Shown: positions 1 through 12,380, counted from the first letter of the stretch. The stretch: 64,000 nucleotides of DNA from Citrobacter koseri (GCA_900446925.1 UAVY01000004.1:62001-126000), one strand, 5' to 3'. A program made the numbers and translations. The notes: generated by a model not told the origin, from the sequence alone.

Positions 1-1119
1 CTGGCCGATTACATCCGTGAGCAGGCGGGCATTGCCGATCGCAGCGATAACCGCGTCCAGCGTGAACTGCTGGATGCCGCCATCGCGGCAAAAATCGCGC
101 TGAGTGATGCCGATTCCGTTAGCGTCAATGTGGCGGGCTGGCAGGGTGACATCACCCGTGAACAGTTTAATGACCTTATCGCCGCTTTAGTTAAACGTAC
201 TCTGATGGCCTGTCGCCGCGCATTGAAAGATGCGGGCGTTGAGGCGCAGGAGGTGCTGGAGGTGGTGATGGTCGGCGGCTCCACCCGTGTGCCGCTGGTG
301 CGCGAACGCGTGGGCGAATTTTTTGGTCGTCCGCCGCTGACGGCAATCGACCCGGATAAGGTCGTCGCCATTGGCGCGGCGATTCAGGCGGATATCCTCG
401 TCGGCAACAAGCCGGACAGCGAAATGCTGCTGCTGGACGTGATTCCGCTGTCGCTGGGGCTGGAAACCATGGGCGGCCTGGTGGAGAAAGTGATCCCGCG
501 TAACACCACCATTCCGGTGGCGCGCGCGCAGGACTTCACCACCTTTAAAGATGGTCAGACCGCGATGTCGATCCATGTCATGCAGGGCGAGCGCGAGCTG
601 GTGCAGGATTGCCGTTCGCTGGCGCGCTTCGCGCTGCGCGGGCTCCCGGCGATGCCAGCGGGCGGGGCGCATATCCGCGTCACCTTCCAGGTGGATGCCG
701 ATGGCCTGCTGAGCGTCACCGCGATGGAGAAATCCACCGGCGTTGAGGCGTCTATCCAGGTCAAACCGTCTTACGGTCTGACGGACAGCGAAATCGCCAC
801 CATGATTCAGGATTCAATGAGCTTTGCCGAGCAGGATGTAAAAGCCCGTATGCTGGCAGAGCAAAAAGTGGAAGCGGCGCGCGTGCTGGAAAGCCTGACC
901 GGCGCGCTCGCTGCTGATGCCGCGCTGCTAAGCGCCGCAGAACGTCAGGTCATTGATGATGCCGCCGCGCACTTGAGCGAGGTTGCGCAGAGCGATGATG
1001 TTGACGCGATAGAACAAGCCATTAAAAACGTAGACAAACAAACCCAGGAATTCGCCGCTCGTCGCATGGACAAATCTGTTCGTCGCGCGCTGCAAGGCCA
1101 TTCCGTGGACGAGGTTTAA
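1..1119 (+). CDS. hscA: HscA, Hsp70-type chaperone for Fe-S cluster assembly (C-terminal part)
   Basis: This is the last 372 residues of a DnaK-like ATPase; the start lies before the window. Visible are the end of the nucleotide-binding domain ([14 protein letters not shown], then the [11 protein letters not shown] stretch), the substrate-binding domain and the helical lid. HscA works in the cytoplasm with HscB to release the 2Fe-2S cluster from IscU. The reading frame is intact. fdx follows after 1 bp, as in the isc operon of E. coli (hscBA-fdx-iscX-pepB), so translation is probably coupled. Identification is by motif and gene order. Confidence 0.95.
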   Translation: MADYIREQAGIADRSDNRVQRELLDAAIAAKIALSDADSVSVNVAGWQGDITREQFNDLIAALVKRTLMACRRALKDAGVEAQEVLEVVMVGGSTRVPLVRERVGEFFGRPPLTAIDPDKVVAIGAAIQADILVGNKPDSEMLLLDVIPLSLGLETMGGLVEKVIPRNTTIPVARAQDFTTFKDGQTAMSIHVMQGERELVQDCRSLARFALRGLPAMPAGGAHIRVTFQVDADGLLSVTAMEKSTGVEASIQVKPSYGLTDSEIATMIQDSMSFAEQDVKARMLAEQKVEAARVLESLTGALAADAALLSAAERQVIDDAAAHLSEVAQSDDVDAIEQAIKNVDKQTQEFAARRMDKSVRRALQGHSVDEV

Positions 1120-1120
1120 T

Positions 1121-1457
1121 ATGCCAAAGATTGTTATTCTGCCTCATCAGGGATCTCTGTCCCGATGGCGCAGTTCTGGAAGCTGAGACCGGCGAAACCA
1201 TTCTTGACGTTGCCCTGCGTAACGGTATCGAGATTGAACACGCCTGTGAAAAATCCTGTGCCTGCACGACCTGCCACTGCATCGTGCGTGAAGGTTTCGA
1301 TTCCCTGCCGGAAAGCACGGAAGACGAAGACGATATGTTGGATAAAGCCTGGGGTCTGGAGCCGGAGAGTCGTTTGGGCTGTCAGGCGCGCGTCACCGAT
1401 GAAGATTTGGTGGTCGAAATCCCACGTTACACAATCAACCATGCACGCGAGCATTAA
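1121..1457 (+). CDS. fdx: Fdx, 2Fe-2S ferredoxin of the isc operon (frameshifted)
   Basis: Adrenodoxin-type ferredoxin that gives electrons to Isc cluster assembly. The cluster-binding cysteines are seen in [12 protein letters not shown], with a fourth in RLGCQARV. The start [10 protein letters not shown] at 1121 matches the family, but one extra G near 1150-1152 (cagggatctc) shifts the frame. Removing it gives a 111-residue protein, the normal length. The gene lies 1 bp after hscA and 11 bp before iscX. Since Fdx matters for Fe-S assembly and the rest is perfectly conserved, the shift is most likely a sequence error. Confidence 0.93.
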
Positions 1458-1468
1458 CAGAGGGTAGT

Positions 1469-1669
1469 ATGGGACTGAAGTGGACTGATAGCCGCGAAAT
1501 CGGCGAGGCGCTGTACGACGCGTTCCCCGATCTCGATCCTAAGACCGTTCGTTTCACCGACCTGCATCAATGGATTTGCGATCTTGAGGATTTTGATGAT
1601 GACCCGCAGGCATCAAATGAAAAGATCCTTGAGGCTATCCTGCTGGTCTGGCTGGACGAAGCTGAATAA
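1469..1669 (+). CDS. iscX: IscX, small acidic Fe-S assembly protein
   Basis: A 66-residue, very acidic protein ([19 protein letters not shown] start; DLEDFDDDP in the middle) that binds IscS and modulates iron delivery and cysteine desulphurase activity in the Isc system. Length and sequence match the family and the frame is intact. An AGAGGG ribosome site precedes the ATG. It sits between fdx and pepB in the conserved isc operon order. Confidence 0.95.
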   Translation: MGLKWTDSREIGEALYDAFPDLDPKTVRFTDLHQWICDLEDFDDDPQASNEKILEAILLVWLDEAE

Positions 1670-1672
1670 ATA

Positions 1673-1702
1673 AACGGGCTGCCCACGGGTGGCCCGTTTT
1701 CC
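1673..1702 (+). terminator. Hairpin with T-run between iscX and pepB
   Basis: AACGGGC pairs with GCCCGTT around a short loop and is followed by TTTT. It lies directly after the iscX stop, so it may act as a partial terminator that lowers pepB expression relative to the isc genes. Inferred from structure only. Confidence 0.6.
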
Positions 1703-1728
1703 TGTATGCGCGAAGAAGGAAAAGAACA

Positions 1729-3014
1729 ATGACTGAAGCGATGAAAATTACGCTCTCCACCCAACCGGCTGACGCTCGCTGGGGAGACAAAGCCACATAC
1801 AGCATCAATAACGACGGCATTACCCTGCACCTGAACGGTAAAGATGACTCCGGTTTAATCCAGCGCGCGGCGCGTAAAATTGACGGCCTGGGCATTAAAC
1901 ACGTACAACTGACCGGCGCTGGCTGGGATGTGGAGCGTAGCTGGGCATTCTGGCAGGGTTACAAAGGGCCGAAAGGCAGCCGCAAGGTCGAGTGGCCAGA
2001 TCTTGACGATGAGAAGCAGAAGGAACTGGACAACCGTCTGGCGATCATTGACTGGGTGCGCGACACCATTAACGCGCCGGCGGAAGAGCTGGGGCCGGAA
2101 CAGCTGGCGCAGCGTGCCGTTGATCTGCTGTGCAGCGTCGCGTGCGATCACGTCTCTTACCGCATTACCAAAGGCGAAGATCTGCGCGAGCAAAACTACA
2201 TGGGGCTGCATACCGTTGGCCGGGGTTCCGATCGCGCGCCGGTGCTGCTGGCGCTGGATTACAACCCTACCGGCGATAAAGACGCGCCGGTTTACGCCTG
2301 TCTGGTGGGCAAAGGCATTACCTTTGACTCCGGCGGTTACAGCATCAAGCAAAGCGCATTTATGGACTCGATGAAGTCCGATATGGGCGGTGCGGCAACG
2401 GTAACGGGCGCGCTGGCATTTGCGATTACCCGTGGTCTGAACAAACGCGTGAAAGCTGTACCTGTGCTGCGCGGATAACCTGATCAGCGGCAACGCGTTT
2501 AAACTGGGCGATATCATTCATTATCGCAACGGTAAGAACGTGGGAAGTGATGAACACGGATGCGGAAGGGCGCCTGGTGCTGGCGGATGGCCTGATCGAC
2601 GCCAGCGCGCAAAAACCAGAGCTGATCATCGATGCGGCGACGCTGACCGGCGCCGCGAAAACCGCGCTGGGTAACGACTACCACGCGTTGTTCAGTTTTG
2701 ATGACGCGCTGGCGGGGCGTCTGCTGGCGAGTGCGGCAGAAGAAAATGAACCGTTCTGGCGTCTGCCGCTGGCGGAGTTCCACCGCAATCAGTTGCCTTC
2801 TAACTTTGCGGAACTGAACAATACCGGTAGCGCGGCGTATCCTGCCGGGGCGAGCACCGCTGCGGGCTTCCTGTCGCACTTTGTCGAAAACTACCAGCAG
2901 GGCTGGCTGCACATTGACTGCTCTGCAACCTACCGTAAAGCGCCGGTTGAGCAGTGGTCGGCAGGGGCGACCGGTTTGGGTGTGCGCACCATCGCTAACC
3001 TGTTAACAGCATAA
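1729..3014 (+). CDS. pepB: PepB, M17 leucyl aminopeptidase family, peptidase B (frameshifted twice)
   Basis: Cytoplasmic manganese-dependent aminopeptidase with broad specificity. Both M17 signatures are visible: [14 protein letters not shown] with the metal-binding Lys and Asp, MKSDMGG with the next Asp, and NTDAEGRL (about 2551-2574) with the last Asp/Glu and the catalytic Arg. Two single-base insertions, an extra G near 2457 (gtgaaagctg) and one near 2543 (gtgggaagtg), break the frame. Without them the protein is 427 residues, as in E. coli. Last gene of the isc-pepB run; a REP element follows. A second, unrelated M17 gene lies at 41653. Confidence 0.93.
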
Positions 3015-3017
3015 TTA

Positions 3018-3090
3018 TGTAGGCCGGATAAGCGTTAGCGCTATCCGGCAAGATAACGGCGGGGGCGCTTCGCTTGCCCGCCCTACACGC
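3018..3090. repeat. REP/BIME element
   Basis: Imperfect palindrome of the enterobacterial REP type (taggccggataagcg ... ctatccggca, then a second GC-rich arm ending gcccgccctac) between pepB and sseB. Confidence 0.8.
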
Positions 3091-3108
3091 ATCTCTATTG
3101 TGATCCTT

Positions 3109-3886
3109 ATGTCCGAAACAAAAAACGAATTAGAAACCCTGCTGGAGAAGGCGGCGACTGAACCCGCGCATCGTCCGGCATTTTTCCGTACCTTACTGGA
3201 GTCCACCGTCTGGGTGCCAGGCACAGCGGCTGAAGGCGAAGCGATTGTTGACGATAGCGCGCTGGATTTGCAGCACTGGGGAAAAAGAAGACGGCACGAC
3301 GGTCATCCCGTTTTTTACCTCTCTGGAAGCCTTGCAGCAGGCGGTAGAAGACGAGCAGGCATTCGTGGTGATGCCGGTGCGCACGTTATTTGAAATGACG
3401 CTCGGCGAAACGCTCTTCCTGAACGCAAAACTGCCTACCGGCAAAGAGTTTATGCCGCGTGAGATCAGCCATCTGATCGGCGAAGAGGGCAATCCGCTGA
3501 GTACACAGGAAGTGCTGGAAGGCGGTGAATCGCTGATTCTGTCTGAGGTGGCAGAACCACCTGCGCAGATGATCGACTCCCTGACCACGCTGTTTAAAAC
3601 CATCAAACTGGTTAAGCGCGCATTTCTTTGCACCATTAAAGAGAGCAATGACGCCCAGCCGAATCTGTTGATTGGCATCGAAGCGGATGGCGACATCGAA
3701 GAGATCATTCATGCGGCGGGCAGCGTGGCAACTGATACCTTGCCCGGCGATGAACCGATTGATATCTGTCAGGTGAAAAAAGGTGAGCAGGGCATCAGCC
3801 ACTTTATTACCGAGCACATCGCGCCGTTCTACGAGCGCCGCTGGGGCGGGTTCCTGCGCGATTTCAAACAGAATCGGATTATCTGA
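3109..3886 (+). CDS. sseB: SseB family protein, enhanced serine sensitivity (frameshifted)
   Basis: 258-residue protein of the SseB family, named for a serine-sensitivity phenotype; its biochemical role is not established. I start it at the ATG in cttATGtccgaa (3109), which gives the family start MSETKNELE, not at a GTG nine bases upstream. One extra G near 3278 (tggggaaaaag) breaks the frame after SALDLQHW; removing it restores the usual length. The C-terminal half (ERRWGGFLRDFKQNRII end) is intact. It is distinct from the type III effector-translocon protein also called SseB in Salmonella. Confidence 0.9.
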
Positions 3887-3890
3887 TCCC

Positions 3891-3966
3891 GGTAGCCGGA
3901 TGGCGTTAACGTCATCCGGGACAACCCGCGCGGTAGGCCGGATAAGCGCAAGCGCCATCCGGCACA
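3891..3966. repeat. REP pair
   Basis: Two head-to-head REP units (gccggatggcg ... catccggg and taggccggataagcg ... gccatccggca) fill the gap between the convergent genes sseB and sseA. Confidence 0.8.
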
Positions 3967-3976
3967 TTACAAAACG

Positions 3977-4821
3977 TTAGGCCGGTTCTACCGGTAAATC
4001 ATTACGCGCACCCCATTCGCTCCATGCGCCGTCATACAACGCGACATTGGGCACATCCAGCGTGGCGAGCGCCAGCACCACGACCGCTGCGGTGACACCT
4101 GAACCGCAGCTGGCGATAATTGGTCTGTCAAAAACTGACGCCGTGACTGAAGAAAATGACGTCCAGTTCATCGGTCGTTTTTAATTCCCCTTCACGCACC
4201 AGCTCCGTCCAGGGCACGTTCAACGCGCCGGGGATATGGCCACGCTTCAGACCCGGACGCGGTTCATCTGCTTCGGCATTAAACCGTGGCGCCGGGCGGG
4301 CATCAACGATTTGCGCAGTTCTTTCATGGCTCGCCAGGAGTACATCGGTCAGACGCACAACCTTCTCCACCGTGAATTTAACGTCAAATTCCCCTTCCGG
4401 GGAGTTCCACTTCGCCTTCCTGAAGCGGCAGCTCATCGCGCTGCCAGCCCGCCAGGCCACCGGCAAGAATTGAGACGTTTTCTACGCCAAACGTTCGCAG
4501 CATCCACCACGCGCGCGGGGCGGAAAACAGGTTGCCTTCATCGTAGACCACCAGATGTCTGTCCTGGTGTACGCCCAGTTCACGCATCGCCACGGCGAAG
4601 GCTTCCGGGCGAGGCATCATGTGCGGCAGCGGCGAGGTGTGATCGGAGAGCGCTTCAATATCGAAAAAGAGTGCTCCGGGGATGTGGCCTGAACGATATT
4701 CACCCGCAACATCCCTGTCTTCCTGTCCGGGAGGTGCCATGCGGGCGTCGATAATTTGAATTTGCGGATCGTCGATATGCTCTGCCAGCCAGTCGGCGGC
4801 GACAAACCAGGAGGTGGACAT
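3977..4821 (-). CDS. sseA: SseA, 3-mercaptopyruvate sulfurtransferase (frameshifted twice)
   Basis: Two-domain rhodanese that moves sulphur from 3-mercaptopyruvate to thiophilic acceptors such as cyanide or thioredoxin. The inactive N-terminal rhodanese domain begins at [12 protein letters not shown] (start 4821, with a GGAGA site upstream). The C-terminal domain holds the active-site loop CGSGVT with its catalytic cysteine. Frameshifts lie near 4396-4400 (an extra C in the coding-strand run CTCCCCGG) and near 4132 (an extra T in GTTTTTGAC). After correction the protein is 280 residues. Convergent with sseB, divergent from yfhM. Confidence 0.92.
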
Positions 4822-5031
4822 AGGCGTCTCCATCTTTTGCCATAATAATGCCAAATTGTCGGACGTTTACCGCAAAGGGACAAGTAAAAGAGGCTGATTT
4901 GTCTGGTGAAACCACATTTCTGATGAAAAAATCAGAACTTATATAACGAATACTGGCTTTCACAACGGGAAATCTCACGCATAATAGTTACTCTACGTTG
5001 CTAACGGGCCACTGTGGCCAGGGATGAAAGA

Positions 5032-8000
5032 ATGAAACACATACGCGTAGCCGCTTGCATGCTCATGCTGGCGTTGGCGGGGTGCGATAACAACGATAAC
5101 GCGCCAACGGCGGTGAAAAACGATGAGACGCCCGCCGCGCAATCCGCTCCGACGAAAGATCCGGCACAACTGCAAAAGCTGGCGCAACAGAGCGAAGGTA
5201 AAGAACTGACGCTGCTGGACGCCTCCGAAGTCCAGTTGGACGGCGCGGCGACGCTGGTGCTGACGTTCTCCATTCCGTTAGATCCTGAACAAGATTTTGC
5301 CCGCACCGTGCATGTGGTCGATAAAAAAAGCGGCAAGGTTGATGGCGCCTGGGAGCTGTCGCCGAATCTGAAAGAGCTGCGCTTGCGCCACCTGGAACCC
5401 AACCGCGATCTGGTGGTGTCCGTTGAACGTGATTTAACGGCGCTGAATAAAAACCGCCTTTGGCCGCGCGTATGAAAAAACCATTACCACGCGGGACGTT
5501 CAGCCGAGCGTCGGCTTTGCCAGCCGTGGCTCGCTGCTGCCGGGAAAAGTGGTGGAAGGCTTGCCGGTCATGGCGCTGAACGTGAACGACGTGGATGTAA
5601 ACTTCTTTCGCGTGAAGCCTGAGTCGCTGGCGGCATTCGTCAGCCAGTGGGAATACCGCAATGCTCTTTCGAACTGGGAATCTGACAACCTGCTCAAAAT
5701 GGCGGATCTGGTCTATACCGGGCGTTTTGATCTCAATCCTGCGCGTAATACGCGTGAAAAAACGCCCTGCTGCCGCTGGAGTGACATTAAGCCCCTGCAA
5801 CAGGCGGGCGTATACATTGCGGTAATGAATCAGGCCGGACATTACAACTACAGTAATCCTGCCACGCTCTTTACCCTCAGCGACATTGGCGTTTCCGCCC
5901 ACCGTTATCACAATCGTCTTGATATCTTTACGCAGAGTCTGGAAAACGGCGCTGCGCAGCAGGGGGTTGAGGTTGCTCTGCTTGATGAGAAAGGTCAGAC
6001 GCTGGCGCAAGCCGCCAGCGATGCGCAGGGGCATGTACAGCTGGAAAATAGTCAGCAGGCGGCGCTGTTGCTGGCGCGAAAAGACGGACAAACCACGCTG
6101 CTGGATCTGAAACTGCCCGCGCTGGATCTGGCGGAGTTCGCGATTGCGGGCGCGCCGGGCTACAGCAAGCAGTTCTTTATGTTCGGCCCGCGCGATCTGT
6201 ATCGTCCTGGGGAAACGGTGATCCTCAACGGACTGCTGCGCGACAGCGACGGTAAAACCTTGCCCGATCAGCCCGTCAAACTGGAAGTGGTAAAGCCGGA
6301 CGGTCAGGTACTGCGCACCGTTGTCAGCCAGCCTGAAAACGGGTTATACCGCTTTACGTATCCGCTGGATAGCGGTGCGCCAACCGGCATGTGGCACATC
6401 CGCGCGAACACGGGCGATAACCAGCCCCGGATGTGGGATTTCCATGTCGAAGATTTTATGCCGGAGCGAATGGCGCTTAATCTCAGCGCGCAGAAAACGC
6501 CGTTAGCCCCCGTCGGAAGAGGTGACGTTCTCCGTTGTTGGTTACTACCTGTACGGAGCGGCCTGCCAATGGCAACACGTTACAGGGGCAACTCTTCCTG
6601 CGCCCGCAGCGTGAAGCGGTACAGGCGCTGCCGGGCTTCCAGTTTGGCGATATTGCAGAAGAAAACCTTTCCCGCAGTCTGGACGAAGTCCAGCTTACGC
6701 TGGATGAAAATGGCCGTGGCGACGTCTCCGCCAACAGCCAGTGGCAGGAAGCGCATTCGCCGTTACAGGTGATCCTACAGGCAAGCCTGCTGGAATCAGG
6801 CGGTCGCCCGGTCACTCGCCGTGCGGAACAGGCTATCTGGCCTGCCGATACCTTGCCGGGTATTCGTCCGCAATTCGCCTCTAAAGCGGTGTATGACTAT
6901 CGTACTGACGCCACGGTTAACCAACCCATCGTGGATGAGGGCGGTAACGCCGCCTTTGATATTGTCTACGCCGATGCGCAAGGCCAATAAAAAAGCCGCT
7001 TCGGGTTTGCAGGTTCGTTTGATCCGTGAACGGCGCGATTACTACTGGAACTGGTCGGAAAGCGAAGGCTGGCAGTCGCAGTTTGATCAAAAAGATCTGG
7101 TTGAAGGGGAGCAGACGCTGGATCTCAGCGCCGATGAAACGGGCAAGGTGAGCTTCCCGGTTGACTGGGGATCGTATCGTCTCGAAGTGAAAGCCCCGAA
7201 TGATGCGATCAGCAGCGTGCGCTTCTGGGCAGGTTACAGCTGGCAGGATAACAGCGACGGCAGCGGCGCGGCGCGCCCGGATCGCGTCACCCTGAAGCTG
7301 GATAAACCCACCTATCGTCCTGGGGACACCATCAAACTGCATGTCGCCGCGCCGGTGGCGGGTAAAGGCTACGCGATGGTGGAATCAAGCGACGGCCCGC
7401 TCTGGTGGCAGGAAATAGATGTACCTGCCGAGGGCCTCGACCTGTCGATTCCCGTCGATAAAGCCTGGAATCGACACGATCTCTACCTGAGCGCGCTGGT
7501 CGTGCGTCCGGGCGATAAGTCGCGTTCAGCGACGCCGAAACGCGCGGTTGGGCTGCTGCACCTGCCGTTGGGGGATGAAAATCGTCGTCTGGATCTGACG
7601 CTGGAAAGCCCGGCTAAAATACGTCCAAACCAGCCGCTGACGGTGAACGTCAAAGCCAGCGCTAAACATGGCGAAACGCCAAAACAGATCAACGTACTGC
7701 TCTCTGCGGTGGACAGCGGAGTGTTGAATATCACCGATTACGTTACGCCAGATCCGTGGCAGGCATTCTTCGGGCAAAAACGCTATGGCGCGGATATTTA
7801 TGATATCTACGGTCAGGTGATTGAAGGGCAGGGACGTCTGGCGACGCTGCGTTTTTGGCGGCGACGGCGATGAACTCAAACGCGGCGGCAAACCGCCGGT
7901 CAATCATGTCAACATCGTGGCGCAGCAGGGCGTTGCCGGTTACGCTCAATGAGCAGGGCGAAGGTTCCGTTACGTTTGCCGATTGGTGATTTTAACGGCG

Positions 8001-9978
8001 AGTTACGCGTTATGGCCCAGGCATGGACGGCAGAGGACTTCGGCAGCAGTGAAAGCAAGGTGATTGTTGCCGCTCCGGTGATTGCGGAGCTGAATCAGCC
8101 GCGCTTTATGGCGGGCGGCGATACTTCGCGCCTGACGCTGGATGTCACTAACCTGACAGACAAACCGCAGACGTTGACGATTGAACTCGCCGCCAGTGGG
8201 TTACTGGAACTGGTGAGTCAGCAACCTGCTCCGGTAAACCTGGCGCCGGGCGTGCGTACGACCTTGTTTATCCCGGTACGCGCAAAAGAAGGGTTTGGCG
8301 AGGGAGAATTGCAGGCCACGCTGACCGGCCTGAACCTGCCTGGCGAGACGCTTCCCGCTCAGCATAAGCAGTGGAAAATTGGCATCCGTCCGGCCTGGCC
8401 TGCGCAGACGGTAAATAGCGGAACGGTGCTTCAGGCGGGGGGAAACCTGGCATGCGCCCGCCCAAAATCTGGAGAACTTCTCGCCGGTAAACGTTGCAGG
8501 GGCAGCTGTTGCTTAGCGGCAAACCGTCGCTGAACCTGGCGCGCTATATTCGGGAGCTGAAGGCTTATCCGTATGGTTGTCTGGAACAAACCGCCAGCGG
8601 CCTGTTCCCGTCGCTCTATACCAACGCGGCGCAACTGAAGGCGTTGGGGATCGCGGGCGATACTGATGAAAAACGCCGTGCGGCAGTCGACACGGGGATC
8701 TCCCGGATGCTGCAAATGCAGCGTGATAACGGCGGTTTTGCCCTGTGGGATAACAACGGGCCGGAAGAATACTGGCTTACCGCATATGCGATGGATTTCC
8801 TCGTGCGCGCTGGCGAGCAAGGGTACAGCGTTCCGGCCGATGCGATTAACCGGGGAAATGAACGCCTGCTGCGCTATTTGCAAGACCCGGGCATGATGTC
8901 GGTGCGCTATAGCGACGATACCCAGGCCAGTAAATTTGCTGTTCAGGCGTATGCGGGACTGGTGCTGGCGCGTCAGCAAAAAGCGCCGCTTGGCGCGCTG
9001 CGTGAAATCTGGGAACGCCGGGGTCAGGCCGCGTCGGGCTTGCCGCTTCTGCAACTGGGCATTGCGCTGAAAAATATGGGCGATGCCAGCCGCAGTGAAC
9101 AGGCGTTGACGCTGGCGCTGAACACGCCGCGCCGTGACGCGCAGCAATGGATGGCGGATTACGGTAGCCCGTTGCGTGATAACGCGCTCATGCTGTCGCT
9201 GCTGGAAGAAAATAAACTGCAACCCGAGGCGCAAAATACGCTGCTGACGACGCTTTCTGAACAGGCATTTGGTCAGCGCTGGCTTTCGACGCAGGAGAGT
9301 AATGCGCTGTTCCTTGCTGCGCGCACGTTACAGGATCTGCCGGGGACATGGCAGGCGCAGACCTCGCTCGCTGACCAGCCGTTGACGGGCGATAAAGCGC
9401 AAACGCGTAATCTGGATGCCGATCGGCTTTCCGCGTTGCAGGTGACCAACAGCGGCAACCAACCGCTGTGGCTGCGTCTGGACAGCAGCGGATACCCGCA
9501 AACGGCACCCGTACCTGCCAGCAATGTGTTGCACATCGAGCGCCAGATTCTGGGAACCGATGGTCAGAGCAAATCGCTCAGTTCCCTGCGCAGCGGTGAA
9601 CTGGTGCTGGTCTGGCTCGAAGTGAAAGCGAGTCAAAACGTGCCAGACGCGCTGGTGGTCGACCTGCTGCCTGCCGGTCTGGAGCTGGAAAACCAGAACC
9701 TGGCAAACAGCAGCGCCAGCCTGCAAGACAGCGGCAGTGAAGTGCAAAACCTGTTAAATCAGATGCAGCAGGCGGATATTCAGCATATGGAATTCCGTGA
9801 CGATCGCTTTGTCGCGGCGGTGGCGGTTAACCAGGGGCAGCCGGTGACGCTGGTGTATCTGGCGCGCGCGGTGACGCCGGGAACCTATCAGGTTCCTGTC
9901 CCGCAGGTGGAGTCAATGTATGTTCCACAGTGGCGGGCGACGGGATCAACCGAGGGGCTTTTGATTGTCACGCCATAA
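5032..9978 (+). CDS. yfhM: YfhM, bacterial alpha-2-macroglobulin lipoprotein (many frameshifts)
   Basis: Periplasmic, inner-membrane-anchored protease trap. Lipoprotein signal MKHIRVAACMLMLALAGC with a lipobox Cys (and Asp at +2), start 5032. The thioester motif CLEQ is present at about 8581-8592, so this is a thioester-containing A2M. Twelve extra bases disturb the frame, near 5463, 5765-5770 (two), 5790, 6505, 6568, 6983, 7855, 7928, 7973, 8441 and 8490. Removing them gives 1644 residues, close to the 1653 of E. coli. pbpC starts immediately after the stop, the usual A2M/PBP1C pair, thought to guard against host proteases and repair the cell wall. Confidence 0.93.
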
Positions 9979-12293
9979 ATGATCGTCCTGCGCAGTCTAC
10001 GCGGTGGCTGGCGCTGGCTGGCCATCGCTCCATTTCTGATGATTCTGACAGTCTGGGCGGCGGACAAAATCTGGCCGCTGCCGCTGCATGAGGTCAATCC
10101 GGCACGGGTGGTGGTGGCGCATGACGGCACACCGCTGTGGCGCTTTGCCGATGCGGAGGGGATCTGGCGCTATCCCGTGACGATTGAAGACGTTTCTCCC
10201 CGCTATCTTGACGCGTTAATCAATTACGAGGATCGCTGGTTCTGGCAGCATCCGGGCGTGAACCCGTTTTCGGTACTGGCGTGCCGCCTGGCAGGATCTG
10301 TCGTCAGGACGCGTGATTTCCGGCGGCAGTACGTTGACCATGCAGGTGGCGCGACTGCTGGACCCGCATCCGCGAACCTTTGGCGGTAAATTTCGCCAGC
10401 TCTGGCGCGCGCTCCAGCTGGAGTGGCACCTGTCCAAGCGCGATATTCTGACGCTGTATCTGAACCGTGCGCCGTTTGGCGGAACGTTGCAGGGCATCGG
10501 CGCCGCCAGTTGGGCTTATCTGGGTAAACCACCGGCGCAACTGAGCTATTCGGAAGCGGCGTTGCTGGCGGTTTTACCGCAGGCGCCGAGCCGTTTGCGT
10601 CCCGATCGCTGGCCGGAACGCGCGCAAGCGGCGCGCAATAAAGTGCTGGAGCGGATGGCGGCGCAGGGCGTATGGTCGGCCCGGCATGTTCAGGAGGCCC
10701 GCGAAGAACCCGTCTGGCTGGCGCCCCGACAAATGCCGCAACTGGCGCCGCTGTTCTCACGCATGATGCTGGGCAAAAGCAACAGTGACAAAATCGTCAC
10801 CACGCTGGATGCCGGGTTGCAGCGTCAGCTTGAAGAGCTGGCGCAAAACTGGAAGGGGCGGCTTCCGGCGCGCAGTTCGCTGGCGATGATCGTTGTCGAT
10901 CATACCGATATGAGCGTGCGTGGTTGGGTTGGATCGGTGGATATGAATGATGACAGTCGTTTTGGTCATGTGGATATGGTCACTGCGATCCGATCGCCGG
11001 GATCGGTGCTTAAACCCTTTGTCTATGGGCTGGCGCTGGATGACGGGTTGATCCATCCCGCCTCGCTGTTACAGGATGTGCCGCGCCGTACCGGCGATTA
11101 TCGTCCGGGAAACTTTGACAGCGGGTTTCATGGCCCCGTCAGCATGAGCGAAGCGCTGGTGCGTTCGTTAAATTTGCCTGCGGTACAGGTGCTGGAAGCA
11201 TATGGCCCAAAACGTTTTGCGGCAAAACTGCGTAACGTTGGCCTGCCGCTGTATCTGCCTGCGGGCGCGGCCCCTAATCTTTCCCTGATTCTGGGCGGCG
11301 CGGGCGCAAGGCTGGACGAGATGGTGGCGACATACAGTGCGTTCGCCCGTCATGGCAAGGCGGCAACATTGCGCTTGCAGCCAGGGGATTCGTTGCAGGA
11401 GCGTCCGCTGATGTCGCCGGGCGCGGCGTGGATCATCCGGCGGGTGATGGCCGATGAAGCGCAGCCGTTGCCGGATAGCGCCCTGCCGCGCGTAGTGCCG
11501 CTCGCCTGGAAAACCGGCACCAGCTATGGCTATCGCGACGCGTGGGCGATAGGTGTTAGCTCCCGCTACGTGACTGGCATCTGGACGGGCAGGCCCGACG
11601 GCACACCCGTTGCCGGACAGTTTGGTTTTGCCAGCGCGGTGCCGCTGCTTAATCAGGTGAATAATATGCTGATGGCGCGCGCCGCGACGCAGCCTGAAGA
11701 TCCGCGTCCGGCGTCGGTGAGCCGGGGCGTTATCTGCTGGCCGGGCGGACAGGCGCTTTCGGCGGGAGACAATAACTGCCGCCGTCGACTGGCGACCTGG
11801 CTGCTGGAAAACAGCCAACCGCCGACGCTGCTGTTACCTGAACAGGAAGGGATTAGCGGCATTCGTTTTCCTGTCTGGCTGGATAATGACGGAAAACGCG
11901 TCGCCGCCGATTGCGCCCAGGCGCGGGAGCAGACGTTGATTGTCTGGCCGTTGCCGCTGGAGCCCTGGTTGCCCACTGCTGAACGCCGCGCTGCGCGACT
12001 ACCGACGGCTTCGACGGCCTGCCCGCCGCTGGGGCAGGATGCGCCTTTACCTCTACAGTTAACGGGCGTGCGTGATGGCGCGATAGTGAAACGGTTACCC
12101 GGCGCTTCCCGGGGTGGATTTATCGATTCAGAGCAGTGGTGGCGCGGGGGCGCGCTGGTGGTTCCTCAATGGTGAGCCGTTGGGAGAACGCGAGCGGAAT
12201 ATTACGTTACATCTTGCCGAAAAAGGCGAGTATCAATTACTGGTTATGGATGCTGCTGGACAGATTTCTGCGCTGCGATTTACTCTGCAATAG
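9979..12293 (+). CDS. pbpC: PbpC, penicillin-binding protein 1C (frameshifted twice)
   Basis: Bifunctional peptidoglycan synthase: one N-terminal membrane helix, then a GT51 transglycosylase domain (INYEDRWFWQHPGVNP with the catalytic Glu, and SGGSTLTMQVARLL), a transpeptidase domain with the acyl-Ser motif SPGSVLKPF near 11000 and KTGTSYG near 11510, and a C-terminal PBP1C domain. Extra G near 10275 (gtactggcgtg) and another in CCCGGGGTGG near 12112. Corrected length is 770 residues, as in E. coli. Its ATG abuts the yfhM TAA, so the two are translationally coupled. Confidence 0.93.
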
Positions 12294-12380
12294 ACCTGAT
12301 AGCAAACAGTTTGTTGCTAATACTCATCTTATTTTAAAAAAATGTTACCTTCATCCATAGGCAATAACCCGGATGCTCTT

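Noticed and set aside
9..371. Long open frames on the strand opposite hscA, yfhM, guaB, ppk and other genes
   Set aside because: They are shadows of GC-rich, strongly coding genes; they lack ribosome sites and recognisable domains.
3109..4821. SPI-2 type III secretion genes because of the names sseA and sseB
   Set aside because: These are the serine-sensitivity genes of the enteric backbone (rhodanese and SseB family), not the SPI-2 chaperone and translocon genes.
4822..5031. A small RNA gene in the sseA-yfhM gap
   Set aside because: No terminator-like hairpin with a T-run or recognisable sRNA sequence was seen; it is most simply a divergent promoter region.
5032..9978. Reading the yfhM fragments as separate genes or a decayed pseudogene
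   Set aside because: Fragments join in order without loss after removal of 12 single bases and give a full-length protein with intact motifs.
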